A DNA stretch of 40,049 nt from Leptolyngbya cf. ectocarpi LEGE 11479 (lineage in GTDB: Bacteria > Cyanobacteriota > Cyanobacteriia > Phormidesmidales > Phormidesmidaceae). Within the stretch, counting starts at the first letter, position 1; each line of letters begins with the position of its first letter. Positions 9,196-16,868 of the stretch are shown piece by piece. The notes beneath the pieces were generated by a model. The model was not told the DNA's origin. It saw only the letters and a list, made by a program, of their open reading frames with translations, and ran no database searches. Position numbers and translations under genes: made by a program. The DNA lies in assembly GCF_015207065.1 (NCBI RefSeq), contig NZ_JADEXP010000014.1:1-40049 (forward strand). The letters are read 5' to 3'.

Positions 9196-9480
9196 ATGGC
9201 TGAAAAGAAAGAGCTAACCCATCCGCAATATAAAAAAGACCGTGAGGCTGTCACAGCCCTTATCAACGGCGAGGCAACAGATTTTAATTTGATTGAGCTG
9301 GCCCGGCTGCGGATTCGCTATGACGGGTTTCCAGGAGCGCGAGATATTCAGCAGGATCTAGATAAAGCTTTGGCAAACTGGGCCTTGACCGAGGACCAGC
9401 TAATGGCCAAAACCCGCGAGATTCACCAAACAGAGATGCTATATAAAGCAGCGCGGACCAAAAAGGAGGATTGGAGCTAG
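9196..9480 (+). CDS. DUF3288 family protein
   Basis: Small cytoplasmic protein of a family largely confined to cyanobacteria, function unknown. The family core is clear: HPQYKKDREAV near the N-terminus, then LIELARLRIRYDGFPGARD and IQQDLDKAL. No cysteine or membrane segment is present; it is predicted helical. AGGA lies six bases before the ATG, supporting this start. It is divergent from larE and convergent with the VOC gene (28 bp gap). Confidence 0.9.
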   Translation: MAEKKELTHPQYKKDREAVTALINGEATDFNLIELARLRIRYDGFPGARDIQQDLDKALANWALTEDQLMAKTREIHQTEMLYKAARTKKEDWS

Positions 9481-9507
9481 GGCTACTAGAGCCACCAAAG
9501 CCACCAG

Positions 9508-10290
9508 TTAATCATCCGGGTCATTTACCTGCATCAGCGCCAGCGTCGCCCCCTGGGGATCCATCACCGTGGTAAAGCGACCCGGCTCAATATCAATGGG
9601 GTCCATCAGCACTTTACCTCCCAGACGATTGATCGCTGCTAGCGACTCGTCCAAATCCGCCACATTAAAATACACAGCCCAGCGCGACGGAATCTCTGCG
9701 GGCAGCTTGGCCTTATCCATGTCGAACATGCCGCAGTTCATGCGTCCTTTCACACTGGCCGTAATGTAGTTGGGGGGCTTCTCATCCACCTCAAGTTCCC
9801 AACCAAACACCGCCTGATAAAACTCCGCCGCCTTGTCTGCACCACGGGTCTGTAATTCTGTCCAGCAGAATGTATTGACCTCATTTACCAAACCTGCTCC
9901 CACAAACTCCTTAGCCTGCCAAAGCCCCACAAAGGCACCCGTAGGGTCTTGCACCATCGCCATCCGACCGGAATCCATAATGTCGCAGGACGGCATAGCA
10001 ACATTGCCACCCTGGTGCTGCCAGGTTTGGACTGTCGCATCTAAGTCCTTCACTGTGATGTAACCATTCCAGTGGGGTGGTCCTTGCTGATCGTCAGGTG
10101 CGGCAAACACCGCAGCTACAGGCCGACCGCCTTTAAAGGCCATTGAATAGATACCGCCAGTGTCCACAGGCATATCTTGAAACGTCCAAGCAAACAGCTC
10201 CGCATAAAACTGTTTCGCAGCGTCCTGATCGCTGGTGATCAAATCAACCCAGCTAAATACACCATTTTCATAGCTGTCTCGTATGCCCAT
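9508..10290 (-). CDS. Two-domain VOC (glyoxalase/bleomycin-resistance fold) protein
   Basis: 260-residue protein with two vicinal-oxygen-chelate modules. The first (about 8-125) runs from GVFSWVDLITSDQDAAKQFY to MAMVQDPTGAFVGLWQ. The second (about 133-258) runs from VNTFCWTELQTRG to TTVMDPQGATLALMQ. Domain pairs of this kind form a metal site across the repeat in some family members, but full ligand sets are not obvious here. Substrate unknown; a detoxification or dioxygenase-like role is possible. Single gene between DUF3288 and the allantoinase gene, which ends about 120 bp upstream of it on the same strand. Confidence 0.88.
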   Translation of the reverse strand: MGIRDSYENGVFSWVDLITSDQDAAKQFYAELFAWTFQDMPVDTGGIYSMAFKGGRPVAAVFAAPDDQQGPPHWNGYITVKDLDATVQTWQHQGGNVAMPSCDIMDSGRMAMVQDPTGAFVGLWQAKEFVGAGLVNEVNTFCWTELQTRGADKAAEFYQAVFGWELEVDEKPPNYITASVKGRMNCGMFDMDKAKLPAEIPSRWAVYFNVADLDESLAAINRLGGKVLMDPIDIEPGRFTTVMDPQGATLALMQVNDPDD

Positions 10291-10383
10291 GGGTTATTAC
10301 CTCCATAGTGGATCTAATACAAATATACTAATCTTGATTTTAGCCAGCGGACCAATTGTTTAAGAAAAATAAACTGACTGCCC

Positions 10384-10411
10384 AGCAGGCTTCGACTGCG
10401 CTCAGCCTGCT
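10384..10411. repeat. Palindromic GGCTTCGACT-type dispersed repeat at 3' end of puuE
   Basis: Hairpin with 8-bp perfect arms (agcaggct at 10384-10391 and agcctgct at 10404-10411). It contains the core ggcttcgactgcgctcagcc (10389-10408), which is 19/20 identical to the arm at 14881-14900. Such sequences are common dispersed palindromes in cyanobacteria. It overlaps the allantoinase stop codon and may act as a transcript end. Confidence 0.75.
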
Positions 10412-11318
10412 AGCCAGGTGCATGATGCTCATGCCAATGATTTGCAATCTCCACCCGGCGACACACCCACACGTCCTCATGAGTCATCACGTAATCCAAA
10501 AAGCGCCCCAGGGCCGCTGCTCGCCCCGGTCGTCCCGAGAGCCGACAGTGCAAACCCACGCTCATCATCTTGGGCGCCGTGGCTCCCTCCCCATAGAGCA
10601 CATCAAACGCATCCTTGAGGTAGGTAAAAAACTGATCGCCCGAGTTAAACCCCTGATAGGTTGCAAACCGCATATCGTTGTTGTCCAGGGTGTAAGGAAT
10701 CACCAGATGGGGACGGCCATACTCCCGGTTCCAGTAGGGCAAATCGTCAGCATAGCTATCGGCGTCGTAAAGAAAGCCGCCTTCTTCCACGACAAGTCGT
10801 CGGGTATTGGGGCTCAGACGTCCCTGATAAAACCCCAGGGGGCGACTGCCCGTGACCTGGGTATGAATTTCGATAGCCTTGCGAATGTGCTCCCGCTCGG
10901 TGTCTTCACCCACATATTGATAATCAATCCAGCGATAGCCGTGGCTAGCCACTTCCCAGCCCGCCTCCACCATCGCTTTGCCTGCATCAGGGTTACGCTC
11001 TAACGCCATCGCCACCGCATAGACCGTCACCGGCAAATTACGCTGGGTAAACAGCCGATGTAGTCGCCAAAATCCAGCTCGGCTGCCGTACTCATACATG
11101 GACTCCATGTTGATATTGCGCACCCCCGGTAGCGGTGCTGCCCCCACCGTTTCCGAGAGAAAGGCTTCGGAGGCCGGATCGCCATGGAGAATACAGTTTT
11201 CGCCACCTTCCTCGTAGTTAATAACAAACTGCAGCGCTAATCGAGCATTATGAGGCCATTGCGGCTGGGGCGGATGTTGACCATAGCCAATCAGATCGCG
11301 GGGATAGGCGGTGGACAT
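10410..11318 (-). CDS. puuE: Allantoinase PuuE (polysaccharide-deacetylase fold)
   Basis: Would hydrolyse allantoin to allantoate in purine/ureide breakdown, a metal-independent alternative to the amidohydrolase-type allantoinase. The sequence matches PuuE closely: YPRDLIGYGQHPPQPQWP at the start, FVINYEEGGENCILHGD, the GSRAGFWRLHRLF segment, ASHGYRWIDYQ in the NodB-like core, and HCRLSGRPGRAAALGRFLDY near the end. The frame is open back to 11399, but the family start MSTAYPRDLIG is at 11318, preceded by GAGG. No other ureide genes adjoin it. A nucleoside hydrolase and urea transporter lie about 20 kb away. Confidence 0.92.
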   Translation of the reverse strand: MSTAYPRDLIGYGQHPPQPQWPHNARLALQFVINYEEGGENCILHGDPASEAFLSETVGAAPLPGVRNINMESMYEYGSRAGFWRLHRLFTQRNLPVTVYAVAMALERNPDAGKAMVEAGWEVASHGYRWIDYQYVGEDTEREHIRKAIEIHTQVTGSRPLGFYQGRLSPNTRRLVVEEGGFLYDADSYADDLPYWNREYGRPHLVIPYTLDNNDMRFATYQGFNSGDQFFTYLKDAFDVLYGEGATAPKMMSVGLHCRLSGRPGRAAALGRFLDYVMTHEDVWVCRRVEIANHWHEHHAPG

Positions 11319-11455
11319 AGGGCAGCAAACCTCGACAAGTAGGTAAGGGACAGCCAGAATAGTAGCGTAAAGATTAGGTGGCCGTATCACAGATTGCATG
11401 GCAAAATGCCCATCCTGTGGCAGGGTTTTAGCAGAAACGCCCCAAAGAAATCACT

Positions 11456-12307
11456 ATGAGCACTATTACCACCGAAAAGCAGCAATATCTAACCTATATT
11501 TTGACTGACGGCGACGCTCAGGTAGCTGTCGTCCCAGAGCGGGGGGGCATCGTCACTAGCTGGAAGGTCAACGGTAGCGAAGTGTTTTATCTGGATGTAG
11601 AGCGCTTTAATGACCCTAGCCTTTCTGTACGGGGGGGCATTCCCCTGCTATTTCCCATCTGTGGCAACCTGCCCGAGAATACCTACACCCTCAAGGGCAA
11701 AGCCTACACCCTCAAGCAGCACGGCTTTGGTCGTACCCTACCCTGGTCTGTCACCCAACAATCTACGGAAGACGGTGCTAGCCTCACTATTACCCTCAAA
11801 AGTAACGATGAGACTCACGCCGTCTATCCCTTTGACTTCCAGCTTGACTATATCTATACCCTCAAAGGCAATACCCTAGAACAGCGTTTCCACCACACCA
11901 ACCTGTCTGACCAGCCCATGCCATTTTCCACGGGCACTCACCCCTATTTTGCGGTGACAGACAAAACTAACCTGGTCTTTGACCTTCCTTCCAGTGAGTA
12001 CCAGATCAAAAGCGGCAAGGAGGTATTTGCCTTTAACGGTCGGTTTGACTTTGACCAAGAAGAGATTGACTTTGCCTTTATCAATCTCACCGGACAAACG
12101 GCCACCGTTAAGGACGGAAATACTACACTAACTATCTCCTATGACGAAAACTATTCCACCCTAGTTTTCTGGACTGTGAAAGGAAAAGACTTTTACTGTC
12201 TTGAGCCCTGGAGCGGTCCTCGCAATGCGATCAATACCGGCAATGCCATCATTACCGCAGCTCCCCAAGAGACCGTAGAAACGGTTATTTCTATGACCGT
12301 TAGTTGA
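11456..12307 (+). CDS. Aldose 1-epimerase (galactose mutarotase) family protein
   Basis: Cytoplasmic beta-sandwich epimerase, 283 residues, probably acting on hexose or hexose-6-phosphate anomers. Family signatures are visible: GGIPLLFPICGNLPE, the substrate His in KQHGFGR, the catalytic His in TGTHPYF and the glutamate in CLEPWSGP. The closest general type is the YeaD-like glucose-6-phosphate epimerase group found in cyanobacteria, but specificity cannot be fixed by eye. Divergent from puuE with about 140 bp between the starts. Confidence 0.88.
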   Translation: MSTITTEKQQYLTYILTDGDAQVAVVPERGGIVTSWKVNGSEVFYLDVERFNDPSLSVRGGIPLLFPICGNLPENTYTLKGKAYTLKQHGFGRTLPWSVTQQSTEDGASLTITLKSNDETHAVYPFDFQLDYIYTLKGNTLEQRFHHTNLSDQPMPFSTGTHPYFAVTDKTNLVFDLPSSEYQIKSGKEVFAFNGRFDFDQEEIDFAFINLTGQTATVKDGNTTLTISYDENYSTLVFWTVKGKDFYCLEPWSGPRNAINTGNAIITAAPQETVETVISMTVS

Positions 12308-12333
12308 CACAACAACTCAAATTCTGGGTCAAT

Positions 12334-12368
12334 GCCGAGCGATCGCAAACACCCCACAGTCGCTCGGC
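12334..12368. repeat. Inverted repeat downstream of aldose epimerase gene
   Basis: Perfect 9-bp arms, gccgagcga (12334-12342) and tcgctcggc (12360-12368), with a 17-nt loop. One arm runs into a HIP1 octamer. No T run follows, so a conventional terminator is not supported; it may still be a transcript-end hairpin. Confidence 0.5.
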
Positions 12369-12378
12369 CCATAAACCG

Positions 12379-12411
12379 GTAGGTTGGAGTTGAGCCTGGC
12401 GAAACCCAACA
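12379..12411. repeat. Short dispersed GTAGGTTGG...CCCAACA repeat
   Basis: Starts gtaggttggagttgag and ends gcgaaacccaaca. It resembles the short GGTTGGGTT/AACCCAAC palindromic repeats scattered through many cyanobacterial genomes between genes. Only one copy was noticed in this window; family membership is from general knowledge. Confidence 0.55.
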
Positions 12412-12452
12412 TTCCTCACATTGCCGCCGCCCAACCCAACCCACCAAGGTGT

Positions 12453-12692
12453 TTAATCCACCCGCACCCGTTTAGTCAAAATCGCCATCATCTCATCCGG
12501 TCGCCCGGTGGGCAGGGGTTTGCTCCAGTCGTTGGGTTCAGCGTAGTGGAGCTTGTGGAGCAGGGCGATGGTGTTACGTATAGCGGTGAGGCTCCCCATC
12601 AGGGTATGGTTGACAGTCTCGTACTCATACTCCGGTAGGATACCGTCAGCAGGCGGTTGGTTAGGCGTATTTTGGGAATTGTCTTGAAACAT
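12453..12692 (-). CDS. Small conserved cyanobacterial protein of unknown function
   Basis: 79 residues without signal or membrane segments. The second half (HKLHYAEPNDWSKPLPTGRP, then ILTKRVRV) is a pattern I recognise from many short uncharacterised cyanobacterial proteins, often present in several copies per genome. The N-terminal third is Asn/Pro-rich and probably disordered. GGAGA lies about 12 bases before the ATG. Function unknown; it is not an obvious antitoxin or transposon product. Confidence 0.75.
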   Translation of the reverse strand: MFQDNSQNTPNQPPADGILPEYEYETVNHTLMGSLTAIRNTIALLHKLHYAEPNDWSKPLPTGRPDEMMAILTKRVRVD

Positions 12693-13162
12693 GGGTTCCG
12701 GTTCTCCAATTGGGTACGACCCTACGACCTCTCACAGGGAGAAGCGTTGAGGGTAGGAAAGCCAGAACCTAAGAACTCAGCCACCCGCAAATAGTTTTGC
12801 TAATCGAGGTGGCTGAGACATAATATATCCAGCCGCCAGATTGGCATGCGCTTTCTGGGGGTTAGCCGTCGGTCAGGTGTTGGTAGCACCTGCCGATGGT
12901 GCCAAATTATTAGGTTCTAGTCAGCCGTGTGAATCACGGCATGACTTGAAATTAGAGCAAAAATCTGTTGCCGTCAAGATACAAAGTATTAACCTGAAAT
13001 CTCGACGGCATAAAATGCTGTTATCCCGATGTTGTCTAGTGACCGGCCTCTGGCTTTAATGCTCAATCTGTCAGGTAAAGCGGGTTAAATAGCTGTATAT
13101 ATGCAGAAGGTAGCGGCTAGTCGTTAGATTAGAGCTGCATTGGCTATTTTCTGTATCAACTG
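12693..13162. other. Intergenic region between small conserved protein and TIR-FGE gene
   Basis: 470 bp separating divergent genes. It contains the structured hairpin at 12776-12817 and presumably both promoters. A 72-codon ORF at 12841-13059 has no recognisable features and is not called. Confidence 0.6.
12776..12817. repeat. Two-tier hairpin in divergent promoter region
   Basis: Outer arms ctcagccacc (12776-12785) and ggtggctgag (12808-12817) are perfectly complementary over 10 bp. Inside them, gcaaa (12787-12791) pairs with tttgc (12796-12800). No T run follows. It could be an RNA regulatory stem or a protein-binding palindrome. Confidence 0.6.
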
Positions 13163-14638
13163 ATGTCAAGTTCTGGATCGATCTTTATTTCCTATCGTCG
13201 CAGTGACAGCATTGCTGAAACGGGTCGCATATATGACCGCTTGGCGACTGAGTTTGGTCGCGACCATGTGTTTAAGGATGTGGACAGCATTCCGTTTGGG
13301 GTGGACTTTGCGGAATATTTGGACCAGGCGGTAAGCCAATGTCAGGTGGTGTTGGTGATTATTGGCCGCACCTGGCTAACGGTAGCGGAGCCGGATGGTA
13401 CGCGCCGATTGGATAACCCAGATGACTTTGTGCGGATTGAGGTGGAGTCGGCATTGCGGCGGGGGATTCCGGTAATTCCTGTGTTGCTACAGGATGTGGG
13501 CATGCCCCGACGGCCCCAGATGCCAGAGTCATTGAAATCGCTGGCCCGGCGAAATGGCCTAGAGGTGGGCTACGATCCACGCTTTCATGCCGATATGAAC
13601 CGACTGGTAAAAGGGCTCAAGGTCGTCTTGGGTGAGGCCACACCGCTCACTGATGGGGGTGCTCAGGGTACTGAAGTTAGTACGGTATATGACCTGCGCG
13701 GGGCTCAGTTTGCCGGTGGCTTTGCCGGAACCGTAGGCGGCGATCAGCTCGGCGGCACCATCAATAATCCAGGTGCCTCAAGGTCAGCGTCTAAAGCATC
13801 AACGCCGGAGCCTCCAATATCCGTTAGACCTCAACAAACGCCAGTTTCCCAACCTCAAATATCAGAGCCGTTTGTAGAAGACTTAGGCAACGGTGTCACG
13901 CTGGATATGGTCTATATTTCCGAGGGAGACTTTTTGATGGGGTCTCCTGAGCATGAAGCTGAGCGTCTTGATAGTGAAGGGCCTCAGCATTCGGTGCATG
14001 TGTCTGCTTTTTATATGGGGAAGTATCCGGTGACCCAAGCCCAATGGCAGACAGTTGCGAAGTTGAAGAAGGTCAAAATAGATCTGGAGCCTGCTCCGTC
14101 TAAGTTCAAAGGGGATAATTTGCCAGTAGAAAAAGTGAGCTGGTTTGAGGCCGTCGAGTTTTGTCAGCGTCTATCAAAACATACGGGTAAAAAATATCGC
14201 TTACCCAGCGAAGCGGAATGGGAATATGCCTGTCGAGCTGGAACCACAACGCCGTTTTACTTTGGTGAGACCATTAGTACCGATCAGGTTAACTACAACG
14301 GAAATTATACTTATGGCAATGGTGAAAAAGGAAATTTTAAGAGAAGAACAACAGCCGTGGATGGTTTTCCAGCCAACAACTTTGAGCTATATGATATGCA
14401 CGGCAATGTGTGGGAGTGGTGCCAGGACTGTTGGCATGAGAATTATGAGGGTGCCCCTAAAAACAGTTCTGCCTGGGTTCAGGGAGGAGATTCTGGCTAT
14501 CGCATACTACGCGGTGGCTCCTGGAGCTACACTCCGGGGCTTTGCCGCTCCGCCGTCCGCGACAACCTTATGCCCGGCAACCGCGACTTCAATATCGGTT
14601 TTCGTGTAGTATGTTCTGCGCCCAGGATTCTTCCCTAG
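13163..14638 (+). CDS. TIR domain-FGE-sulfatase-like fusion; candidate DGR variable protein
   Basis: Cytoplasmic 491-residue protein with no signal peptide. The N-terminal TIR domain (about 5-152) shows FISYRRSD (8-15), FKDVDSIPFG (37-46) and RIEVESALRRGIPVIPVL, with Glu93/Glu95 near the expected NADase glutamate. A Gly/Ala-rich linker follows (QFAGGFAGTVGGDQLGG, about 182-198), then a Ser/Pro-rich stretch. The C-terminal FGE-sulfatase (C-type-lectin-like) domain spans about 245-485, with FLMGS, YPVTQAQW, RLPSEAEWEYACRAG and DMHGNVWEWCQD. The paired catalytic cysteines of true formylglycine-generating enzymes are absent, so a binding role is more likely. Residues 455-477 have the pattern of a retroelement-diversified region (see separate feature). 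TIR plus FGE suggests a ligand-triggered conflict or signalling protein; this is inference. Confidence 0.9.
   Translation: MSSSGSIFISYRRSDSIAETGRIYDRLATEFGRDHVFKDVDSIPFGVDFAEYLDQAVSQCQVVLVIIGRTWLTVAEPDGTRRLDNPDDFVRIEVESALRRGIPVIPVLLQDVGMPRRPQMPESLKSLARRNGLEVGYDPRFHADMNRLVKGLKVVLGEATPLTDGGAQGTEVSTVYDLRGAQFAGGFAGTVGGDQLGGTINNPGASRSASKASTPEPPISVRPQQTPVSQPQISEPFVEDLGNGVTLDMVYISEGDFLMGSPEHEAERLDSEGPQHSVHVSAFYMGKYPVTQAQWQTVAKLKKVKIDLEPAPSKFKGDNLPVEKVSWFEAVEFCQRLSKHTGKKYRLPSEAEWEYACRAGTTTPFYFGETISTDQVNYNGNYTYGNGEKGNFKRRTTAVDGFPANNFELYDMHGNVWEWCQDCWHENYEGAPKNSSAWVQGGDSGYRILRGGSWSYTPGLCRSAVRDNLMPGNRDFNIGFRVVCSAPRILP
14525..14593 (+). other. Candidate DGR variable region (VR) in the FGE domain
   Basis: FGE-type DGR templates typically encode GGSW, then an Asn-rich string interrupted by fixed P, CRSA, R, P and R residues, ending NIGFRVV. 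Here the fixed residues are all kept in register (GGSW, P458, CRSA, R466, P471, R474, NIGFRVVC). The Asn positions read S, Y, T, G, L, V, D, N, L, M, G, N, D, F, N. Codons such as AGC, TAC, ACT, CTT, GTC, GAC, GGC and TTC are each reachable from AAC, AAT or GAC by changing only adenines. The template and reverse transcriptase are not in the window, so the call rests on pattern alone. Confidence 0.65.
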
Positions 14639-14880
14639 CTCTTTTCTCTCTTTTTCTTTTGCCCTTTTCTCTCAACTTTCTTACTCCCTTCTTGCGCGCG
14701 CAGCGCGATCAGATTTTTTTTGCCATACTGGTGCACGGTATGGCGGCAATACGCTGCATTAACTGATGGTTGGACATCATAGACGACTAAGCTCATCTGA
14801 ACCCTGAACCATAGCGCCTGTAGGACGTTCCTCAGCAAAGCGTTCCATAAGTGGATTAGACAAAACTATCTCTCAATCCG

Positions 14881-14945
14881 GGCTTCGACTCCGCTCAGCC
14901 CTCATTCATGCTCTCAAGATTAGCTGGCTGAGCGAAGTCGAAGCC
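14881..14945. repeat. Long inverted repeat of the GGCTTCGACT family
   Basis: Arms ggcttcgactccgctcagcc (14881-14900) and ggctgagcgaagtcgaagcc (14926-14945) are complementary at 19 of 20 positions around a 25-nt loop. The left arm is 19/20 identical to 10389-10408. This is a dispersed palindrome type common in cyanobacterial intergenic DNA. Confidence 0.85.
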
Positions 14946-14980
14946 AGCGGCGTTAGAGATGTTTACTCTCGGTCATCTAC

Positions 14981-15325
14981 CTCATATCTTGCACTAAGAT
15001 TGGTCGTGTGGCTGAAGCCCGCGCTGAGTTGAAACGTCAGCGCTAACTGAGGGTTTTCCGCTAAAAGGGACAATTGGATATAGAGGCACTGGAGGTCGGT
15101 GGTGGAGCTATCGAAGCATCGTTTATAGCGATTCCTGGTTGGGATGCATACAGTTTGGTGATGTAGGGGAATGGGGAATGCGTGTGAGAAACGCTACAAG
15201 TGTCGTGGAAGCGTTCCCTAAACACACACCTCCGATGATTGTGTCCTTTCCAGTGGACACCCTTCGGTTAGCCCTGGGTTTTGAACCCTGGGAGGGTTGG
15301 CGCTTCCCCACCAGGTGCAAGGCAT
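14981..15325. mobile_element. Non-coding element with terminal inverted repeats (MITE-like), full-length copy
   Basis: The left end ctcatatcttgcac (14981-14994) and right end gtgcaaggcatgag (15315-15328 region) are inverted matches. The first 50 nt match 34286-34335 at 46 positions. The right part, 15274-15317, matches 34329-34372 at 41 of 44. The copy at 34286 thus looks like the same element with its middle deleted. No transposase is encoded. The interior has a hairpin gtgtcc...ggacac (15241-15260). No target duplication was established. Confidence 0.6.
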
Positions 15326-15562
15326 GAGCTAAAGGAACAATTTGGCTTTTTGGAAACCTAAGGTTTAATCGAAAGGGCACTCGACATATCAGGTAAAGCG
15401 ATATAGATGGCCGTTATCTTGTCTTTCGTTTGATTGGTAACAGACTATTAAGTATTTTCGTAATCTTAGCAACTCCATCTGAAGTTACATCGGTCAAAAT
15501 CGGCGGCAGTTGCTATAAGTTTGATTTCTAACCTGCTCTACCCATATCTTGTCAAGATGATC

Positions 15563-16132
15563 ATGGCTCCCACACGCATCTCACACAGTCTCTCCCTCAG
15601 CCTGGCTCTACTGCTAACCGCCGGCATGCTGGCTGCTCCAGTAGCCCAGGCCAGTACACCCCATCAAAGTTACTCTGGGACACTAGTGGATTTTGACGAA
15701 GAGGATGGCCTTAATCAAGAGGAGGACGGGTTTAATGCAATTTATGTAGATAGAGAGGGCAATGTCCTAGGCACGTTCGTCAATGTGCAGGGCGCTAAAA
15801 TTAAAGTATATGCCGATGGTCGCATTGAACTCGAATCACGGGACTATACAACAGAGATAGACTATGATTCCAACGACAGAATTCGTTCGATTGGTAATGT
15901 TCGGCTGAGATACTTTAACAGCGATCGCATCCGATCCATCGGAAATATTGATTTTCGATATAGCCGCAGTGGGCATCTCGACCGTGTTGGCAGCACGGAG
16001 TTTGACTACAGCAGTAGAGGACGTCTGCAAAGAATTGAAGATGTCAGATTTGATTATGATCGCGACGACCTGCTAGAAAGCATTGATGATAACGAAACCC
16101 AAGATGGTATTCGCATCATTGTTGTGAACTAA
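15563..16132 (+). CDS. Secreted protein with YD-like beta repeats
   Basis: The frame is open from 15521, but the natural start is the ATG at 15563, which begins a good signal peptide (MAPTRISHSLSLSLALLL..., cleavage near AQASTP). The mature protein has an acidic N-terminal part, then about four units of roughly 19 residues with the pattern YD/YSRxGRLxRIGxVxFxY (for example DRIRSIGNVRLRY, DRIRSIGNIDFRY, GHLDRVGSTEFDY, GRLQRIEDVRFDY). These resemble short YD/RHS-type beta repeats. No enzyme motif is present. Likely periplasmic or surface-exposed; function unknown. Its 3' end overlaps the converging rhomboid gene by 17 bp. Confidence 0.75.
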   Translation: MAPTRISHSLSLSLALLLTAGMLAAPVAQASTPHQSYSGTLVDFDEEDGLNQEEDGFNAIYVDREGNVLGTFVNVQGAKIKVYADGRIELESRDYTTEIDYDSNDRIRSIGNVRLRYFNSDRIRSIGNIDFRYSRSGHLDRVGSTEFDYSSRGRLQRIEDVRFDYDRDDLLESIDDNETQDGIRIIVVN

Positions 16133-16835
16133 CGTCAGCATCATCTAACAACCCCAGGAGTGGCCCTAGGATCGCCCCAAAGACAAATCCACCGGCATGG
16201 GCCCAGTAGGCAATCCCGCCATCGGCCATGCCCACATTGGCCGGAGCACTGAGGCTGGCCACTCCATAGGCCGCCTGCTGCAGAAACCAAATGCCTAGAT
16301 AGAAGATGGCTGGGATTCTGAGGGGCACAAACAGAAACCCCAGGGGCAAAATAGTCAGAATGCGAACATCGGGAAATTTGAAGATGTAGGCCCCCATGAC
16401 ACCTGCGATCGCACCGCTGGCCCCAAGCGATGGCACTTCCGAAAACATACCAAAGTACCACTGGGCCAGTGCTGCCAAAACACCGCAGGTGAGATATAGC
16501 AACAAAAACCGGGCGCGTCCGAGCTGCTCCTCAACGTTATTCCCAAAAATCCACAGGTACAGCATGTTCCCTGCCAGATGCAGAAAACCCGCATGAAGAA
16601 ACTGGCCTGAGATCAGCGTAAACCACTCATGGACAGCAAACGGCGTGCTGGTGTTACCCACAAAGCTTGCCGTCAGCTGTTCTGGCACCACCGCCCACGT
16701 ACGGAAGAACGTCGTTAGCTCCATGGGTGACGACAGCGTCAGCTCATAGAGAAAAATTAAGACATTGAGACCGATCAGCCCATAGGTAACATAGGGCGTA
16801 ATTTGAACCGGATTTTCGTCACGAATAGGAACCAC
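16116..16835 (-). CDS. Rhomboid family intramembrane serine protease
   Basis: Six or seven hydrophobic segments in 239 residues with the rhomboid catalytic pair: Ser140 in LGASGAIAGVMGAY and His213 in YWAHAGGFVFG. The L1-loop and helix-2 region has HEWFTLISGQFLHAGFLHLAGNMLYLWIFGNNVE, matching the family HxxxNMxxL pattern. It would cleave membrane proteins within the plasma or thylakoid membrane; substrates unknown. It converges with, and overlaps by 17 bp, the YD-repeat gene. Confidence 0.93.
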   Translation of the reverse strand: MVPIRDENPVQITPYVTYGLIGLNVLIFLYELTLSSPMELTTFFRTWAVVPEQLTASFVGNTSTPFAVHEWFTLISGQFLHAGFLHLAGNMLYLWIFGNNVEEQLGRARFLLLYLTCGVLAALAQWYFGMFSEVPSLGASGAIAGVMGAYIFKFPDVRILTILPLGFLFVPLRIPAIFYLGIWFLQQAAYGVASLSAPANVGMADGGIAYWAHAGGFVFGAILGPLLGLLDDADVSSQQ

Positions 16836-16868
16836 ACTGCACCCAGAGATACGCTTGTTTACAAGATA

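Larger units (their letters stand above)
14639..15520. other. Repeat-rich intergenic region downstream of TIR-FGE gene
   Basis: About 880 bp with no credible gene. It begins with a pyrimidine tract (14638-14695), a GC-alternating patch (14695-14710) and a hairpin (gccatac at 14722-14728 pairing with gtatggc at 14738-14744). A palindromic repeat follows at 14881-14945, then an inverted-repeat-bounded element at 14981-15325. The rest up to 15520 should hold the promoter of the next gene. Confidence 0.7.

Noticed and set aside
10356-11003. 215-codon plus-strand ORF opposite puuE.
   Set aside because: It lies wholly antisense to a gene with strong family match; a typical shadow frame.
12841-13059. 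72-codon ORF upstream of the TIR-FGE gene.
   Set aside because: No ribosome binding site, motif, signal or recognisable relative; composition resembles intergenic DNA.
15078-15270. Interior of the inverted-repeat element as a decayed FGE variable-region copy or DGR template (it encodes GGRWWSYRS in one frame).
   Set aside because: No aligned run with the TIR-FGE gene beyond a few codons and no A-rich template character.
13071-15400. 12-nt identical sequence tcaggtaaagcg at 13071-13082 and 15389-15400, each upstream of a gene.
   Set aside because: Dozens of repeated 12-mers are expected by chance in 40 kb, and the surrounding bases do not align further.
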